From Shimia marina (GTDB lineage Bacteria; Pseudomonadota; Alphaproteobacteria; Rhodobacterales; Rhodobacteraceae): DNA of 64,000 nt. The notes beneath the pieces were generated by a model. It was not told the origin of the DNA, did no database searches, and was given only the letters and a program-made list of their open reading frames with translations. The stretch is from NCBI RefSeq assembly GCF_001458175.1, contig NZ_CYPW01000013.1, positions 1 to 64,000 of the forward strand. The letters are read 5' to 3'. The position numbers and the translations under genes were made by a program. Of this stretch, positions 38,905-47,185 are shown piece by piece. Position 1 is the first letter of the stretch. Every line of letters begins with the position of its first letter.

Positions 38905-40832
38905 TGTGCGTCTCCCTGTGCGTCACTCTGGGCCCCTGCGCGGGCGTCATCCCAGATGGAGGCCAAGCGACTGAACTTGGTGCTCATGTTTGTGATGGCT
39001 TCTGCATTGCTGAGGGTGCCCAGCATCCAGGCGCGGGCGGCCTCTGCGAAAATGGTGCGGCCCACAGCAAAGCCTTTGACCAAATCGTAGCTGGCTGCAA
39101 GACGGAAGCTCGCGGCCAGGTCCGCTTCTGGAGCGTCCAGCCCCAAGACGACGATCCCGCGGGTGTGCGGATCATTGCGGGTGATGGCCGTCACTGCCTT
39201 GCCCCATGCGGCATCGGAGGTCAAAGGCTCCAATTTCCACCAGTCGGGATAGATGTCCAGATCATAGAAATGCTGGATCACCCATGGCGTTGTGTCTTCG
39301 TCGACTGTGCCGACTTTGGAGGGGATGACTTCGAGAAGGAATTCCAGACCGTTGCGACGCGCGGCTTCGTACAGTCGCAGAACGGTGGCATCCTGTTGAG
39401 CCCATGTTTCGGCATCATCGTCCGGATGGCAGAAGCACAGGACTTTTACGACATTTTCCCGAGGCCAGGATTTCAGCGCGCCGCAGTCGCTGCCAAGTTC
39501 AGGCTCTAGGGTCAGAGGGCGCGATCCCGGCCACTCGGTTGGGCGGCCGATCCACAGACCTGACCCGCTGGCTTTGTGCAGCGCGGTCTTGCCGATGCGA
39601 TTGTCACATAGAATGCCGTAGCCGGATTGGCCTGCTTGTACGTTTTGCGCCGCCTCAAGGCACAGTTCTTTGAACTGGCTGCCTTTTTCTGGCGTATAGC
39701 CGGGCATCTCTTCCAATTGGATACGATGGTCAAAGGCAAAGACCCGCATGGTGGACCAGTCGCCCTTGCGGTTGGTGGCCCAGTGGAGTTGCTCCAGAGC
39801 TTTGTCGTTGCGCAGGTCTGGCTGGATTACGCCGCGTTTGAGGAAAAACGCCAGTTCTTCCTGCGAAGGATAGGCCGGTGTGCAGCCATGACGGCTGACC
39901 GCCAGCGCGCCGCAGGCGTTGGCATAGGTCAGAGCCGTGGGCCAGTCGGCATCTTCCATCCAGCCTTTGAGCAGGCCCGACATGAACCCATCCCCTGCGC
40001 CCAGAACGTTGAAGACTTCGATCGGGAAGCCCGGACCGCTCTGTCCATCATCAAGACTGTCCGGGATATCACCTTCAAAGGCCACCGCGCCCATGGGGCC
40101 GCGTTTGCAGACCAGTGTGGCCTTGGAAACCGCGCGCACCGCGCGCAGGGCTTCGATGGTGTCGGTCGAGCCACCGGCAATGTGGAACTCTTCTTCGGTG
40201 CCGACAATCAGGTCAAAGTGATGCAGGGTGGATTGCAATTTTGCTGTAACAGCTGCGCTTTCGACAAAGCGGCTTTCGCCATCGCCATGCCCGGCCACGC
40301 CCCAGAGGTTGGGGCGATAGTCGATGTCCAGCGCGCGGCGTCCGCCATGTTTGCGCGCCAGCTCCAGTGCTTTGATCACGGCGGCGGCAGTTTGCAGGTG
40401 GGACAGGTGGGTGCCAGTGGCCACCACCGCCCGGCTGTCTGCGATCAGCGCCTCGTCTATGTCCGCTTCGCAGAGGGCCATGTCAGCGCAGCTCTCTCGA
40501 TAAAAGATCAGGGGAAACTGTTCTTCATCCCGGATGCCAAGGATCACCAGCGCGGTCAGACGCTCCGGATCGGTGGCAACTCCGCGCACATCCACGCCTT
40601 CGCGGATCAGCTCTTCGCGGATGAAGCGGCCCATGTGCTCATCACCAACGCGGCTGATCAGGCCTGACTTGAGGCCAAGCCGCGCAGTGCCCGCTGCGAT
40701 ATTGGTGGGGGAGCCGCCAATATATTTTTCAAAGGAGCCCATGTCTTCAAGGCGGCCGCCGATCTGACTGCCGTAGAGATCCACACCCGCGCGACCGATG
40801 GTGATGATATCGAGAGATTTCTGCATGTTCAT
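38901..40832 (-). CDS. iolC: Bifunctional 5-dehydro-2-deoxygluconokinase / DUF2090 aldolase
   Basis: 643 residues, about twice the length of IolC in Bacillus. Residues 1-335 form a PfkB kinase: ITIGRAGVDLYGSQIGGRLED, KYIGGSPTNIAAGTARLG near the N-terminus, and the catalytic FNVLGAGDGFMSGLLKG near 265-281. Residues from about 340 to 630 are a DUF2090 domain with MRVFAFDHRIQLEEM, GILCDNRIG, GLDAPEADLAAS and a (beta/alpha)8-like pattern. In alphaproteobacteria this fusion is commonly annotated as kinase plus 2-deoxy-5-keto-6-phosphogluconate aldolase, so it likely carries out two consecutive steps. No separate iolJ is seen. The start may be 40832 or 40826 (second Met). Confidence 0.92.
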   Translation of the reverse strand: MNMQKSLDIITIGRAGVDLYGSQIGGRLEDMGSFEKYIGGSPTNIAAGTARLGLKSGLISRVGDEHMGRFIREELIREGVDVRGVATDPERLTALVILGIRDEEQFPLIFYRESCADMALCEADIDEALIADSRAVVATGTHLSHLQTAAAVIKALELARKHGGRRALDIDYRPNLWGVAGHGDGESRFVESAAVTAKLQSTLHHFDLIVGTEEEFHIAGGSTDTIEALRAVRAVSKATLVCKRGPMGAVAFEGDIPDSLDDGQSGPGFPIEVFNVLGAGDGFMSGLLKGWMEDADWPTALTYANACGALAVSRHGCTPAYPSQEELAFFLKRGVIQPDLRNDKALEQLHWATNRKGDWSTMRVFAFDHRIQLEEMPGYTPEKGSQFKELCLEAAQNVQAGQSGYGILCDNRIGKTALHKASGSGLWIGRPTEWPGSRPLTLEPELGSDCGALKSWPRENVVKVLCFCHPDDDAETWAQQDATVLRLYEAARRNGLEFLLEVIPSKVGTVDEDTTPWVIQHFYDLDIYPDWWKLEPLTSDAAWGKAVTAITRNDPHTRGIVVLGLDAPEADLAASFRLAASYDLVKGFAVGRTIFAEAARAWMLGTLSNAEAITNMSTKFSRLASIWDDARAGAQSDAQGDAQ

Positions 40833-40836
40833 GTCC

Positions 40837-41655
40837 TTAGACGGTCCCGTCGAGGCTGCCTTCGAGGGTTGCGAGTTCCTGACCGCCTGCCATCAGATCC
40901 TGCAACTCTTCCTGAGTGATTTCGCCGCGTTTGGCGGTGCCCAGCGTCTGGCCACGGTTGAGCACCGTAAAACGATCGCCAACAGCCATGGCATGGCGCA
41001 CGTTGTGGGTGATGAAGACAACGCCGATGCCCTGTTTGCGCACCTTGTCGATGGTTGCGAGCACATTGGCGGTCTGGCGCACGCCGAGCGCCGATGTTGG
41101 CTCATCCAAGATCAGCACTTTCGCCCCAAAATGCACAGCGCGGGCAATGGCCACGGTTTGACGTTCCCCACCCGACAATGTGCCCACAGCCTGATCCGGG
41201 CCACGCAGGTTGATGCCCATTTTGCGCATCTCATCCATCGTGACTTTGTTGGCATAGTCATGATCAAAGAAGGGGATGCCCGCGATTTTTTTGACGGGTT
41301 CGTTGCCCATAAAGAAGTTGCGGCTGACCGACATCAAAGGGATCATCGCGAGATGTTGGTGTACGGTGGCGATCCCGGCTGCGATGGCATCTCGTGGATC
41401 ATCAAAGCTCATAGGCGTGCCCTCAAAGAGGATTTCACCAGATGTGGGTCTGTGTACCCCGGACATGGTTTTGATGAAGGTGGATTTGCCCGCGCCGTTG
41501 TCGCCCAGAAGGCAATGGCATTCCCCCGGATAGACATTCACAGAGACGCCTGCCAGCGCAATCACAGAGCCGAAGTGTTTCTGGATGTTCTTCATCTCGA
41601 TGAGCGGCTTGCTTGGCGCCGGATCACCGTGGTGGAAAGTGGTATCTTCAGTCAT
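40837..41655 (-). CDS. Sugar ABC transporter ATP-binding protein, single-domain (inositol)
   Basis: 272 residues. Walker [10 protein letters not shown] (51-59), signature [16 protein letters not shown], Walker [13 protein letters not shown] (usually SALD or AALT), switch FITHNVRHA. It is of the ribose/fructose group, but holds one nucleotide-binding domain only; RbsA and the Caulobacter inositol ATPase IatA have two fused. A single domain as in Sinorhizobium FrcA is the better comparison, so it should dimerise. The start codon is 12 bases after the permease stop, and iolC starts 4 bases after its end. Confidence 0.87.
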   Translation of the reverse strand: MTEDTTFHHGDPAPSKPLIEMKNIQKHFGSVIALAGVSVNVYPGECHCLLGDNGAGKSTFIKTMSGVHRPTSGEILFEGTPMSFDDPRDAIAAGIATVHQHLAMIPLMSVSRNFFMGNEPVKKIAGIPFFDHDYANKVTMDEMRKMGINLRGPDQAVGTLSGGERQTVAIARAVHFGAKVLILDEPTSALGVRQTANVLATIDKVRKQGIGVVFITHNVRHAMAVGDRFTVLNRGQTLGTAKRGEITQEELQDLMAGGQELATLEGSLDGTV

Positions 41656-41667
41656 CTCAATTCCCCC

Positions 41668-42789
41668 TTAGCGTTCGCCGGTGATCATGCGGCGGATGTA
41701 GGTGTTTAAAATCACGGCCGCGAGCAGGATCAGGCCCAAGAACACCCGGAACAGCGAGCTTTCGACGCCAGCAAAGAACAGGCCTTGCTGCACCACGCCG
41801 AAGATCAGCGCGCCTAAAGCTGCGCCCAGAACGGAGCCGTAGCCCCCTGTGAGAAGCGCCCCACCAATCACAACGGCGATGATTGCTTCAAATTCTTTCA
41901 ACAGGCCACGGTCGGAGCCTGCGGAGCCAAACTCCATCACCTGACATGTGGCAAAAACCGTTGCGCAGAAGGCGGTGAACATGAACATCAGGATCTTGAC
42001 GCGGTTCACGGGCACACCAGAGTTGCGTGCCGCTTCGGCATCGCCGCCTGCGGCAAAGATCCAGTTGCCAAATTTGGTCTTGGTGAGCAGCACATGGCCA
42101 AACACAACGAGGACCAGCGCCCAGACGATCAGCATTGGTACACCGTCAACAATGGGTTGGCCTTCACGAGAGCCGCGCGAAAAGGTCTCAATCAAACCGA
42201 TGTCGCCGAGCCATGAAAAGAAGCCTGTAAGGATTTTGCCGCCAAACAGGAAAGCCAGCCAGTCGCCTTCTGCCGCGTCCTTGACGCCACCAATGATGGT
42301 TTTGCGCTCAATTGTCTGCGGGAAATAGATGGTGAAGCCGCGCAGGATGAACAGAAATGCGAGTGTCACAATAAAGCTTGGCAAGCCTGTGCGGATCACA
42401 ATGAAGCCGTTGAGCGCGCCAAGCGCGAGGCAGATTGCAAATGTGACAAGAATGGCCATCCAGACAGGCCAGCCCAGGGTGACCGAAAAGATCGCGATCA
42501 TCATGCCGGCAAAACCGATCATGGAGCCCACGGAGAGGTCAAATTCTCCGGCAATCATCAACAGGCAGGCGCCGACCGCGATGATCATGAACTGGGCGGA
42601 AACCTGACTCCAGTTCAGCACCCCTTTAGAGGTGAACATGCCGCTGTCGAAAGCAAACAGCGCGAAGAAGACAAAAACAGCGACTGTACCAACGATCCCA
42701 CCCAGCTCTGGGCGGATCAGCGCTTCGCGAAACTTGGAGCGGGATTTGATCCGCTCATCCGTCGCGGATTGTGTTTGTGCATTTGACAT
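41668..42789 (-). CDS. Sugar ABC transporter permease (inositol; ribose/FrcC family)
   Basis: 373 residues from the ATG at 42787-42789 (MSNAQTQSATDERI); the frame opens to 42801. About ten hydrophobic segments, including VGTVAVFVFFALFAFDSGMF, FMIIAVGACLLMIAGEFDLSVGSMIGFAGM (about 70-99, the family signature around 'GGIDLSVG', here GEFDLSVG) and IAVVIGGALLTGGYGSVLGAALGALIFG (about 313-340), another signature of RbsC-like permeases. An inserted segment of roughly 35 residues around 180-215 (GVKDAAEGDWLAFLF, FSWLGDIG) is as in FrcC-type proteins. It is separated from the binding-protein gene by 93 bases with a hairpin. Confidence 0.88.
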   Translation of the reverse strand: MSNAQTQSATDERIKSRSKFREALIRPELGGIVGTVAVFVFFALFAFDSGMFTSKGVLNWSQVSAQFMIIAVGACLLMIAGEFDLSVGSMIGFAGMMIAIFSVTLGWPVWMAILVTFAICLALGALNGFIVIRTGLPSFIVTLAFLFILRGFTIYFPQTIERKTIIGGVKDAAEGDWLAFLFGGKILTGFFSWLGDIGLIETFSRGSREGQPIVDGVPMLIVWALVLVVFGHVLLTKTKFGNWIFAAGGDAEAARNSGVPVNRVKILMFMFTAFCATVFATCQVMEFGSAGSDRGLLKEFEAIIAVVIGGALLTGGYGSVLGAALGALIFGVVQQGLFFAGVESSLFRVFLGLILLAAVILNTYIRRMITGER

Positions 42790-42840
42790 AGGGTGCCTCA
42801 CGGGTCCTTTTCGAGGTTCGTCAGGATTTCAGATGGAATG

Positions 42841-42868
42841 AGGGCGGCCAAATTGCTCCGGCCGCCCT
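42841..42868. other. Strong hairpin between inositol-binding protein and permease genes
   Basis: AGGGCGGCC and GGCCGCCCT, a 9-bp perfect GC-rich stem with a 10-base loop, lies 14 bases downstream of the binding-protein stop and upstream of the permease start. On the minus strand it is followed by CATTCC, not by a T-run. An mRNA-stabilising or partial-termination role fits the high need for binding protein. Confidence 0.7.
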
Positions 42869-42882
42869 GCGGGAGGAAATAG

Positions 42883-43824
42883 TTAGCGGTATTCGCCAGC
42901 GAATTTTTCCACCATTTCCAGACCATCGGCGGTTACGAAGCCGGGGCCGGAGTTGATGTTGTTGCCAGGCAGAACGCCAAAACGGTGGTAGTTGGTCATC
43001 ACAACCACTGGCAGATAGGCCTGCAGGAAGGGTTGTTGGTCGATGCCCCATTTGATGGCGCCGGATTTGATGCCCTTCACAATTTCTTCGCCAAGATCAA
43101 ACGTGCCGAAGTAAATTTCGCCGCTCAAGCCGTCTTCTTCCAGAGCCAGCAGAGTTGGGTCCGCAGATGTTGGGCCCAGTGTCAGGATGGCATCGGTTTC
43201 TGGATTGGCAGACAGGTAGGCCTGTACTTTGTTTTTGATTTCAGACGGGTCCTGACCGGAGTCGATCATCTGGTTGCCGAGATCTACGCCCAGACCATCC
43301 GCAAAGCCCTGGCAGCGTTCGGTTGAGGCCGGGTTGGAGATGTAGTGGTTCACACAGAGGAAAGAGCCAATGCCATCACCCTTTGCACGCAAGCCCGCCG
43401 CATAGCCCGCATCATATTCAGGCTGGCCCACATACATCAGCGCACCCAGTTCGCGCGCCTGATCAGGGGAGCCGGAGTTCATGATGATCACGTCAACACC
43501 AGAGTCGATCGCGGCTTGAATCGGGCCGGACAGAACATCGTAGTCCGCCAGCGTGGTGATGATCCCATCGGGGGAAGAGGCTGCAGCTTGCTCAATGATA
43601 CGTGCCATATCGGCAAGGTCGCCGGTTGGCGGATTGCGATACTCCACCTCCACGTCCATGTGCTCACCTGCGAGTGCCAGACCGTTCTTGATCGTGTTCC
43701 ACCAGCTGTCGCTGTCCGGTGCGTGGCTGACAAGAACGTATTTCTCGCCTTCGGCGGCTGCCGGTGCCAGAGCGCCAAGCGTGCAGACGGCTGCCGCCGC
43801 GACGGTGGTCAAAAGTTTCTTCAT
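42883..43824 (-). CDS. Sugar-binding protein, probable inositol-binding (IbpA/FrcB-like)
   Basis: 313 residues from the ATG at 43822-43824 (MKKLLTTVAAAAVCTLGALAPAAAEG), which gives a Sec signal cleaved near residue 24. The frame is open to 43941, but there is a fine GGAGGACATC ribosome-binding stretch just before the chosen ATG. Class B (RbsB-like) binding-protein pattern: YVLVSHAPDSDSWWNTIKNGLALAGEHM, then DGIITTLADYDVLSGPIQAAIDSGVDVIIMNSGS, then IYFGTFDLGEEIVKGIKSGAIKWGIDQQPFLQAYLPV. The two Trp residues in DSWWNT likely stack with the sugar or cyclitol ring. The gene is first of the inositol operon and a probable IolR site lies about 80 bases upstream. Confidence 0.88.
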   Translation of the reverse strand: MKKLLTTVAAAAVCTLGALAPAAAEGEKYVLVSHAPDSDSWWNTIKNGLALAGEHMDVEVEYRNPPTGDLADMARIIEQAAASSPDGIITTLADYDVLSGPIQAAIDSGVDVIIMNSGSPDQARELGALMYVGQPEYDAGYAAGLRAKGDGIGSFLCVNHYISNPASTERCQGFADGLGVDLGNQMIDSGQDPSEIKNKVQAYLSANPETDAILTLGPTSADPTLLALEEDGLSGEIYFGTFDLGEEIVKGIKSGAIKWGIDQQPFLQAYLPVVVMTNYHRFGVLPGNNINSGPGFVTADGLEMVEKFAGEYR

Positions 43825-43905
43825 GATGTCCTCCCAATGACATTCACGGGCCTGTTGGCCCATGTAGCAAGTGTGACGCGACTCACTGTCCTGAGCGCCA
43901 CAAAA

Positions 43906-43921
43906 TGGAACATACATTCTA
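43906..43921. promoter_or_regulatory. Imperfect IolR-type site upstream of the inositol operon
   Basis: TGGAACATACATTCTA reads GGAA-N6-TTCT, one base short of the GGAA-N6-TTCC motif described for Caulobacter IolR. It lies 82-97 bases upstream of the binding-protein start. The perfect form occurs at 44818-44837. Regulation by the RpiR protein at 43953-44768 is inferred. Confidence 0.5.
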
Positions 43922-43952
43922 TTTTGGTAAAAATTCAACATGAAATTCTACA

Positions 43953-44768
43953 TTATGTGTTTTTCTCCGCACCGATGGAGACCGCCAATGTGATTGCAAG
44001 GCTCAGGGTCGCTGACAGGGACCGAAAGGCTCCGAAGTCTACCTCTGAGACACACAATGGTAAGACACCTTGAAGTTGGATCGGGCTGATCAATGTGTCG
44101 GTTATGGCCACAACAGGAATGTTTTGTTGGGCGCAATGTGTGGCCAAGGACACGGTATCTTCGGAATAAGGCGCGAAGGTGATTGCGATCAGCGCATCGC
44201 CAGGGCGTATGGCGTGCTGATGGTTGAGCTTTCCCGTACCATCGTGAAGCATCGCTGGGATTTGCATTTTTTCGAAAGCATAGACCAGATACGAGGCCAC
44301 TGGAAAGGCCCGCCGCAACCCGACAACATGGATCATATTGGCCTTGCTGAGCTGGTTTACAGCGGCGTCGAGGCTTCGGGCATCAATGGTGTTGGTCAGG
44401 TTTTCAAGAGAAAGGCGACCGGCGTCGACAAACTCTGCCAAGAGCGCGGATGGGCTGCCAGCACCGCTTTCTCGCAAAGCGGACAGGCGGCTTTCATAGT
44501 CGGGAAATCCCGTGGATACGGAGTCTTTGAAAAGCTTTTGCATCTCTGTATAGCCGCGAAATCCCATGACCTGACAGAAGCGCATCATCGCGGAAGGTTG
44601 AACCTGAGCTGCGGTTGCAAGCTCTGCCACCGTACAAAACGCGATGCGATCAGAGTGCGCTGATAAGTACTCTGCACATTGCCGCATCCGTTTTGGGAGG
44701 CTGTCTGAGACATCGCGCAGGCGCTGATGAAACATCTCGACATTTTGTGGCGCGGCTGGGTTTTGCAT
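43953..44768 (-). CDS. iolR: MurR/RpiR-family transcriptional regulator, probable IolR
   Basis: 271 residues. An N-terminal helix-turn-helix of the HTH_6 type is seen in LPKRMRQCAEYLSAHSDRIAFCTVAELATAAQVQPSAMMRFCQVMGFRGYTEMQKLF (24-80). A SIS sugar-isomerase-fold domain follows (about 110-255), with MIHVVGLRRAFPVASYLVYAFEKM and GDALIAITFAPYSEDTVSLATHCAQQNIPVVAITD. SIS domains bind phosphorylated sugars; in inositol-catabolic bacteria RpiR-type regulators respond to a 2-deoxy-5-keto-6-phosphogluconate-like intermediate. It sits between the inositol importer and the dehydrogenase pair, in the same order as in Caulobacter-type clusters. Divergent from the Gfo/Idh gene at 44859. Confidence 0.88.
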   Translation of the reverse strand: MQNPAAPQNVEMFHQRLRDVSDSLPKRMRQCAEYLSAHSDRIAFCTVAELATAAQVQPSAMMRFCQVMGFRGYTEMQKLFKDSVSTGFPDYESRLSALRESGAGSPSALLAEFVDAGRLSLENLTNTIDARSLDAAVNQLSKANMIHVVGLRRAFPVASYLVYAFEKMQIPAMLHDGTGKLNHQHAIRPGDALIAITFAPYSEDTVSLATHCAQQNIPVVAITDTLISPIQLQGVLPLCVSEVDFGAFRSLSATLSLAITLAVSIGAEKNT

Positions 44769-44817
44769 ATTGGCTCCCGTAGGTCTTGACAGAATGGCTT
44801 TGTGCGACGATAGCCGA

Positions 44818-44837
44818 TATGGAATTTTTATTCCATA
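44818..44837. promoter_or_regulatory. IolR-type operator (TATGGAAT-TTTT-ATTCCATA)
   Basis: 8-bp perfect arms with a 4-base T spacer, containing GGAA-N6-TTCC exactly. It lies between the divergent iolR and the dehydrogenase genes, 22 bases upstream of the latter. It could control both directions. A second, imperfect copy precedes the importer operon at 43906-43921. Confidence 0.75.
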
Positions 44838-44858
44838 CTCTTGGAGGGGGAATCACAG

Positions 44859-45986
44859 ATGAGCGGCTCACTTGGTATTGGCCTCATTGGTACGGGCTAT
44901 ATGGGCAAGACACATGCTTTGGCCTATCGGAATGTGCATGCGGTGATGGGCGGGTTGCCTCCTGTCCGTTTGAAGACCTTGTGTGATACTCCGTTTGCCA
45001 AGGCGGAGGAAATGGCAGCGCAATTTGGCTTTGAGGCGGCCAGCGATGACTGGCGGAGTCTGTTGACTGATCCAGAGATTCACATCGTTTCGGTGACTAC
45101 GCCGAATAAACTGCACAAGGAGATGGCGCTTGAGTTGATTGCGGCGGGCAAGCATGTGTGGTGCGAAAAGCCAATGGCGCTGACGCTTGAGGATGCGGCT
45201 GAGATGGAAGCCGCGGCGCGTACGGCTGGAGTGGTGACCCTAACGGGCTATAACTATGTCAAGAACCCGGTTTTCAAGCTGGCACAGGAGCTGATTGCAG
45301 AGTGCGTGATTGGCACGCCTGTGCACTTCCGTGGTTGGGTGGATGAAGACTATCAGGCTGATCCCGATCTGCCATGGACGTGGCGCGCGCGCATTGAAGA
45401 TGCCGGTCTCGGAACGCTTGGCGATCTCGGCTGTCATTTGGTGTCTATGGCCTATGGTTTGTTGGGGCCGATTGAGAGCCTTATTGGCGATATGCAAACC
45501 GTACATGCCACGCGACCCATGCCGGATGGATCGGGGCATGGTGAGGTTGAGAACGAAGATACCGCCAGCGCATTGGTGCGTTTTGCCAATGGGGTGCAGG
45601 GGTCTCTTTCCACATCGCGCTCCGCCTGGGGGCGTAAGAACCGGCTTGCGTTTGAAGTGCATGGCTCAAAGGGGATGATCTGCTTTGATCAAGAGCGGAT
45701 GAATGAGCTCCAGCTCTATGAGAATAGCGGCCCCAAGGCTCAGCAGGGGTTCAAAACCATTCTGGCAGGGCCGGAACATGCGCCTTACGGGCACTTCTGT
45801 CCGGCGGCGGGGCATCAGCTTGGCTTCAACGATTTGAAGGTGATCGAGGCGGCGGAACTCTTGGGGGCAATTGACGAAAGTCGCTCTGCTTACCCGGATT
45901 TCACGGCTGCATTGGAGTTTGAAAAAGTGATCCACGCCATTGCGGAAAGTGCCCGGACAGGCGCGCGCATCACGATTGGAGGATAA
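44859..45986 (+). CDS. Gfo/Idh/MocA family oxidoreductase, inositol-related
   Basis: 375 residues from the ATG at 44859 (MSGSLGIGLIGTGYMGKTHALAYRN); GGAGG (44842-44846) lies about 12 bases upstream, and the longer frame from 44841 would start within it. Dinucleotide-binding GTGYMGKTH (11-19), the EKPMAL motif with the catalytic lysine (near 105-110), TGYNYVKNPVFKLAQELI, and GTLGDLGCHLVSMAYGLLG (near 189-207), where the GD-x3-H element carries the catalytic histidine. It is longer than IolG (330-340 residues) and resembles the second dehydrogenase of inositol clusters that acts on an inositol isomer such as scyllo-inositol, or another cyclitol. Five bases separate it from IolG. Confidence 0.85.
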   Translation: MSGSLGIGLIGTGYMGKTHALAYRNVHAVMGGLPPVRLKTLCDTPFAKAEEMAAQFGFEAASDDWRSLLTDPEIHIVSVTTPNKLHKEMALELIAAGKHVWCEKPMALTLEDAAEMEAAARTAGVVTLTGYNYVKNPVFKLAQELIAECVIGTPVHFRGWVDEDYQADPDLPWTWRARIEDAGLGTLGDLGCHLVSMAYGLLGPIESLIGDMQTVHATRPMPDGSGHGEVENEDTASALVRFANGVQGSLSTSRSAWGRKNRLAFEVHGSKGMICFDQERMNELQLYENSGPKAQQGFKTILAGPEHAPYGHFCPAAGHQLGFNDLKVIEAAELLGAIDESRSAYPDFTAALEFEKVIHAIAESARTGARITIGG

Positions 45987-45991
45987 GGGAT

Positions 45992-46984
45992 ATGACATTG
46001 CGTATTGCAATTCTGGGAGCTGGGCGTATCGGGCAGGTCCACGCGCGGGCGGTGGGGGGCAACCCTCAGGCCAAGCTGGTTGCGGTGATGGATCTGTATG
46101 ATGCAGCAGCGCAGGCATTGGCCGAGGGCTACGGCGCTGAGGTGCGCAGCATTGATGCCATTGAAGCGGCGTCTGATGTGGATGCGGTGATCATCTGTAC
46201 CCCGACCGACACCCACGCGGATCTCATTGAACGCTTTGCCAAAACTGGCAAGGCGATCTTCTGCGAAAAGCCAGTAGATCTGAGCGCAGCGCGTGTGCGG
46301 GCCTGTCTGGAGACTGTTTCGGAGACGGATGCCAAATTGATGATTGGCTTCAATCGTCGGTTTGATCCGCATTTTGGTGCTTTGAAGGCGGCCATCGATA
46401 GTGGCGAGATTGGTGATGTGGAGCAGGTCACCATTACCTCCCGCGATCCCGGTCTACCGCCGCATGAATACATTGGCGTGTCAGGTGGTATTTTCCGTGA
46501 CATGACCATTCATGATTTTGACATGGCGCGCTTTTTGTTGAGCGAGGAGATTGTGCAGGTCTATGCCACGGCTTCGGCTTTGGTGGATCCAAGCATTCGG
46601 GAGCTGGGGGATTATGATACGGCAACGGTTGTGTTGACGACCGCGTCTGGCAAGCAGGCCACCATCCTCAATTCGCGCCGGGCGACCTATGGGTATGATC
46701 AGCGCATTGAGGTGCTTGGCTCAAAAGGGATGGTGCAGGCGGAAAATCAGAGGCCAGTCAGCATTGAGGTGGCCACGGCGGATGGATATACACGCCCACC
46801 GCTGCATGACTTTTTCATGACGCGCTACGTTGATGCTTATGCGGCGGAGTTGAATGCGTTCATTTCTGCGCTGAATAGCGGCGAGCCCATGTCACCGGAT
46901 GGCAGAGATGGATTGGATGCTCTGCGTTTGGCTGATGCTGCGTTGCAGTCTGCTAAAACAGGTCAAGCTGTTGCGCTGCTATAG
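45992..46984 (+). CDS. iolG: Inositol 2-dehydrogenase
   Basis: 330 residues. IolG oxidises myo-inositol to scyllo-inosose with NAD. GAGRIGQVHARAV (9-21) is the coenzyme motif, EKPVDL (near 93-98) contains the catalytic lysine, FNRRFDPHF (about 119-127) and GGIFRDMTIHDFDMARFLL (near 164-182), with the Asp and His of the catalytic triad, are diagnostic of the IolG subgroup. STSRRATYGYDQR-like INSRRATYGYDQRIE near 225 and GSKGM near 242 also fit. It completes the inositol route of this window (IolG, E, D, B, C). GGATAAGGG before the ATG provides a good ribosome-binding site. A strong terminator follows at 47020-47047. Confidence 0.92.
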   Translation: MTLRIAILGAGRIGQVHARAVGGNPQAKLVAVMDLYDAAAQALAEGYGAEVRSIDAIEAASDVDAVIICTPTDTHADLIERFAKTGKAIFCEKPVDLSAARVRACLETVSETDAKLMIGFNRRFDPHFGALKAAIDSGEIGDVEQVTITSRDPGLPPHEYIGVSGGIFRDMTIHDFDMARFLLSEEIVQVYATASALVDPSIRELGDYDTATVVLTTASGKQATILNSRRATYGYDQRIEVLGSKGMVQAENQRPVSIEVATADGYTRPPLHDFFMTRYVDAYAAELNAFISALNSGEPMSPDGRDGLDALRLADAALQSAKTGQAVALL

Positions 46985-47019
46985 CAGCGCAAAGCTGTCG
47001 TTGTATGTTCGTGTGAGGG

Positions 47020-47047
47020 AAAGGGATGCGCTTTAGCATCCCTTTTT
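47020..47047 (+). terminator. Intrinsic terminator after iolG
   Basis: GGGATGC and GCATCCC form a 7-bp stem with a 6-base loop GCTTTA, extended by AAA/TTT pairs, followed by TTTTT and TATA. It starts 36 bases after the iolG stop. This is an excellent Rho-independent terminator for the plus-strand dehydrogenase operon. Confidence 0.92.
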
Positions 47048-47118
47048 ATATTGGCTTACAGGAGGTGGCGGCCCTTGAGGGGGCAAAGACACTCTCGCGA
47101 AAAAGTGACGCGGGTTAC

Positions 47119-47138
47119 ATTGAGTGCGATTGAGTGCG
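47119..47138. repeat. Tandem direct repeat upstream of the ThDP enzyme gene
   Basis: ATTGAGTGCG occurs twice in tandem at 47119-47128 and 47129-47138, 48 bases before the TTG start at 47186. Direct repeats of 10 bp in helical phase can be regulator sites. No -10/-35 is clear. Confidence 0.4.
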
Positions 47139-47185
47139 ATGAATGCACCCCGTATGGCTAACGTGACTTAACGGGAGATAGTTCT

